From Coenobita brevimanus (Eukaryota > Arthropoda > Malacostraca > Decapoda > Coenobitidae), in NCBI GenBank assembly GCA_032717465.1, contig CM064653.1, positions 36,093,603 through 36,157,602 of the forward strand: a stretch of 64,000 nucleotides of DNA, in the 5' to 3' direction. The position numbers and the translations under genes are program-made. Shown here one piece after another: positions 62,095 to 64,000 of this stretch. The first letter of the stretch is position 1, and every line of letters starts with the position of its first letter. Under the pieces are notes generated by a model. It saw nothing but the letters and a program-made list of their open reading frames with translations. It made no database searches and was not told the origin of the DNA.

Positions 62095-63400
62095 TCTCAC
62101 ATCCCACAAACTTACAACGCATCCCGTTAAATCCCTCAGGCCGCAACACCTCACAATGTATCCCTCAAACTGCAGCACATCACACCACCTCACAAGCTAC
62201 AACAAGTCTCATCACTTAAATAACTCATACTGCTCAGCGTAAAGCACGTTGCAACATCACATTACAACACTTCCCTCTAACTTAAACGTGACTTTACACT
62301 TCCCTCTAACTACAACAGGTGACAGTACATTCCACAAACTGCAGTACACTGCAACACCACAGTTCATCACAGCATATTACAACTCTGCAATAGCATACAT
62401 TTCAGCACATCGCAAGCACTACAACGTTGCAACACATCACGAGCACTTCAGCGTCGCAACCCATCACAACACTGTAACTTTGCAACACATCACACCTTAT
62501 TACAGCACACTGCAACAACCCTCAAACTACGTTGCAACACATCACAACGTATTGCAGCACATGAAAGCATCAGAACACGTCACAGCACGTTTCAACACAT
62601 TACAGCACATGACACCACAACACACCACATAAAATTGAAGCACATTACGTTACAACACAACATAGCGCAAAATATCACAACCCACTATAGCACGTCCGAC
62701 AAATTGCATTATATAAGCCCATCTCATACTGCAACTCATCTCATCCCTCTGACTGCAGCACAGCACAACACATCCCTCTTGCAGCGTCACATCACAACAC
62801 GTCCCTCTTCCTGCAGGTCACATCACAACACATTCCTCTTCCTGCAAGTCCCATCACAACACATTCCTCCTGCAAGTCACATCACAACACATTCCTCCTC
62901 CTGCAAGTCACATCACAACACATTCCTCCTCCTGCAAGTCACATCACAACACATTCCTCCTCCTGCAAGTCACATGACAACACATTCCTCTTGCTGCATA
63001 TCACATCATAACACATCCCTCTTACTGCAGTTCACATCACAGTAATCTAACTGCAAGTCACGTCACAACACATCCCCCTTACTCCGTATCATATCACAAC
63101 ACATCCGTCGAGTTACATCACATCGCTCTTACAGCATGTCACATCACAGCACATCCCACTTCAAGAAGGTCACATCATAACACATCCCTCTTACTGCAAG
63201 TCACACCACAATACATCCACTGTACTGCAAGTCACAGTACAACACATCCCTCCAACTGCATCACGTCACAACATTTCCTTCGAACTGCTACATCGCATCA
63301 CATCAGATCACATCATATTCCTCTAACTGCAGCACCATTCACCACACTCCTCAAGTTGCAGCACATGACATCACAACACACCCTTCGTACTATATCGCGT
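62095..63400. repeat. C/A-rich satellite with ~31-bp core
   Basis: In the best part (62810-63010) the 31-bp unit CACATCACAACACATTCCTC plus CTCCTGCAAGT repeats with little change. Outward in both directions it decays to ACATCACAACACATCCCTCT plus TACTGCA, and to GCAACACATCACAACACT-type half units (62.25-62.65 kb). The plus strand has few G bases. Frames at 62249-62632 and 62635-63045 are repeat-derived. Units abut without spacers. Confidence 0.93.
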
Positions 63401-63947
63401 CACATGGCTATGTTAGGAGGTTATGTTGCACCTCACAGCGAATTATTTCTGTTATATTCTGTTTCTGCCATCGATATTGTTGGTGTGTGTATATTGACTC
63501 ACCATGTGCAGAAGTAAGAGGTGCTATCGAGGTGGCTTATGGGGAGGGAGGGATTGTTACAGCCCTTCTTTAGCGGTTTGTTTTGCACACAGTTCTTCTC
63601 GTTTGGTGTTAATGCAGATCATGGCATTGTTAAAGCGAAGAAAATAACATACAAGAGAATGTTAGGCGCATTATGTAAAGCGTATCACAAAGAGGTGCAG
63701 CGAAACCATCTATCCCAATTAGAATATGACTCTGACGGCCGTATGCTTAGTCAGTCCCAAGTTAGTTGTATGAACCGTACAGTTGAACAGTGTGGAAAGT
63801 AGTGCTGTCTTACCGAAAGCGCATTGCATGATAGGATAATATTCTTCCAGCGTACGTAACATTTTCGTATCACACCGTTCTCACCATTATGAAGCCTACT
63901 GGCTGTTCTTGAAGCATTCGGCAATTTCGAAGCTGATCCGAGCGTAA
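63401..63947. other. Unassigned low-copy-looking sequence
   Basis: A 93-codon frame (63521-63802) has no recognised domain or splice support. No repeat family is recognised. Confidence 0.5.
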
Positions 63948-64000
63948 CCCCTACTCTCTCCCTCACCCCAGAAGGGCTGCCAGCGAACTTCGATGCCCAA
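63948..64000 (+). repeat. Short dispersed repeat G, copy 2 (runs off the window)
   Basis: It matches the 60.92-kb copy over about 48 bp, in the same orientation, and may continue beyond the last base. Confidence 0.5.

Noticed and set aside
62810..63010. CRISPR-like array of ~31-bp repeats
   Set aside because: Units abut with no unique spacers and decay gradually; the surroundings are clearly eukaryotic. It is a satellite.

Overview
This window looks like intergenic or very large-intron DNA from an invertebrate, most likely a decapod crustacean and perhaps a crab. Four things point there. Microsatellites are extremely dense: (GT)n, (GA)n, (GAT)n, (AAT)n, (AT)n, (GACA)n and (GATA)n. Multi-kilobase single-strand purine or pyrimidine blocks recur. 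Decayed non-LTR retrotransposons resemble families I associate with decapod genomes. Short tRNA-headed repeats and fold-back repeats are interspersed. The species-level guess is inference, since no phylogenetic marker gene is present. I find no convincing host protein-coding gene. The longest open frames (about 360-510 codons, rich in S/P/L/F or in G/E/R/K) lie in polypyrimidine/polypurine tracts where stop codons cannot easily occur, and I treat them as artefacts.

Layout: 1-2.8 kb is a purine block. 2.8-7.1 kb holds microsatellites, a SINE piece and a first cluster of two fold-back (MITE-like) families, A and B. 7.29-8.3 kb (minus) is a decayed Jockey-type reverse transcriptase. 9.17-10.35 kb (minus) is the best-preserved LINE, a 5'-truncated copy with a FYADD motif and a (GAT)n tail. 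11-14.1 kb carries (CA)n, a family A copy and a degenerate ~100-bp tandem array. 14.2-16.5 kb has a SINE and two LINE fragments meeting tail to tail at 15.8 kb. 16.9-20 kb is purine then pyrimidine blocks, followed by an unusual CCAAT-rich island at 20.07-20.2 kb. 22.5-24.45 kb holds two copies of a large fold-back element, one interrupted by another repeat. 25.3-30.2 kb is mostly pyrimidine-rich.

30.3-38 kb has tRNA-headed SINEs, a full-length family A copy, the second family B copy, a frameshifted CR1/Jockey-like reverse transcriptase (34.49-35.3 kb) and a copy of a dispersed repeat ending in GGCGGAGGTATG. 38.5-43.1 kb is a tandem-repeat domain: an 11-bp AGGTCA minisatellite, a 31-bp array and diffuse TGGAAG-type repeats. 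43.3-45.6 kb is a pyrimidine-to-purine switch. 46.3-49.6 kb holds more minisatellites and a dispersed repeat with an internal ~115-bp triplication. 51.6-52.06 kb (plus) is another LINE C-terminus cut by a (GA)n tract. 54-55.4 kb has two copies of a (TAG)n-associated repeat. 56-60.3 kb is purine/pyrimidine with a tRNA-like SINE head and a decayed LINE 3' end. 60.4-62.1 kb is the most ordinary-looking sequence. 62.1-63.4 kb is a C/A-rich satellite with a ~31-bp unit.

The sequences do not form a pathway. The main biological story is how repeats relate to each other: LINE 3' tails and fold-back arms and loops coincide with the microsatellites. In several places this supports retroposon tails and MITE arms as seeds for tandem-repeat growth. 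Coordinates for degenerate repeats are approximate, because all comparisons were made by eye.
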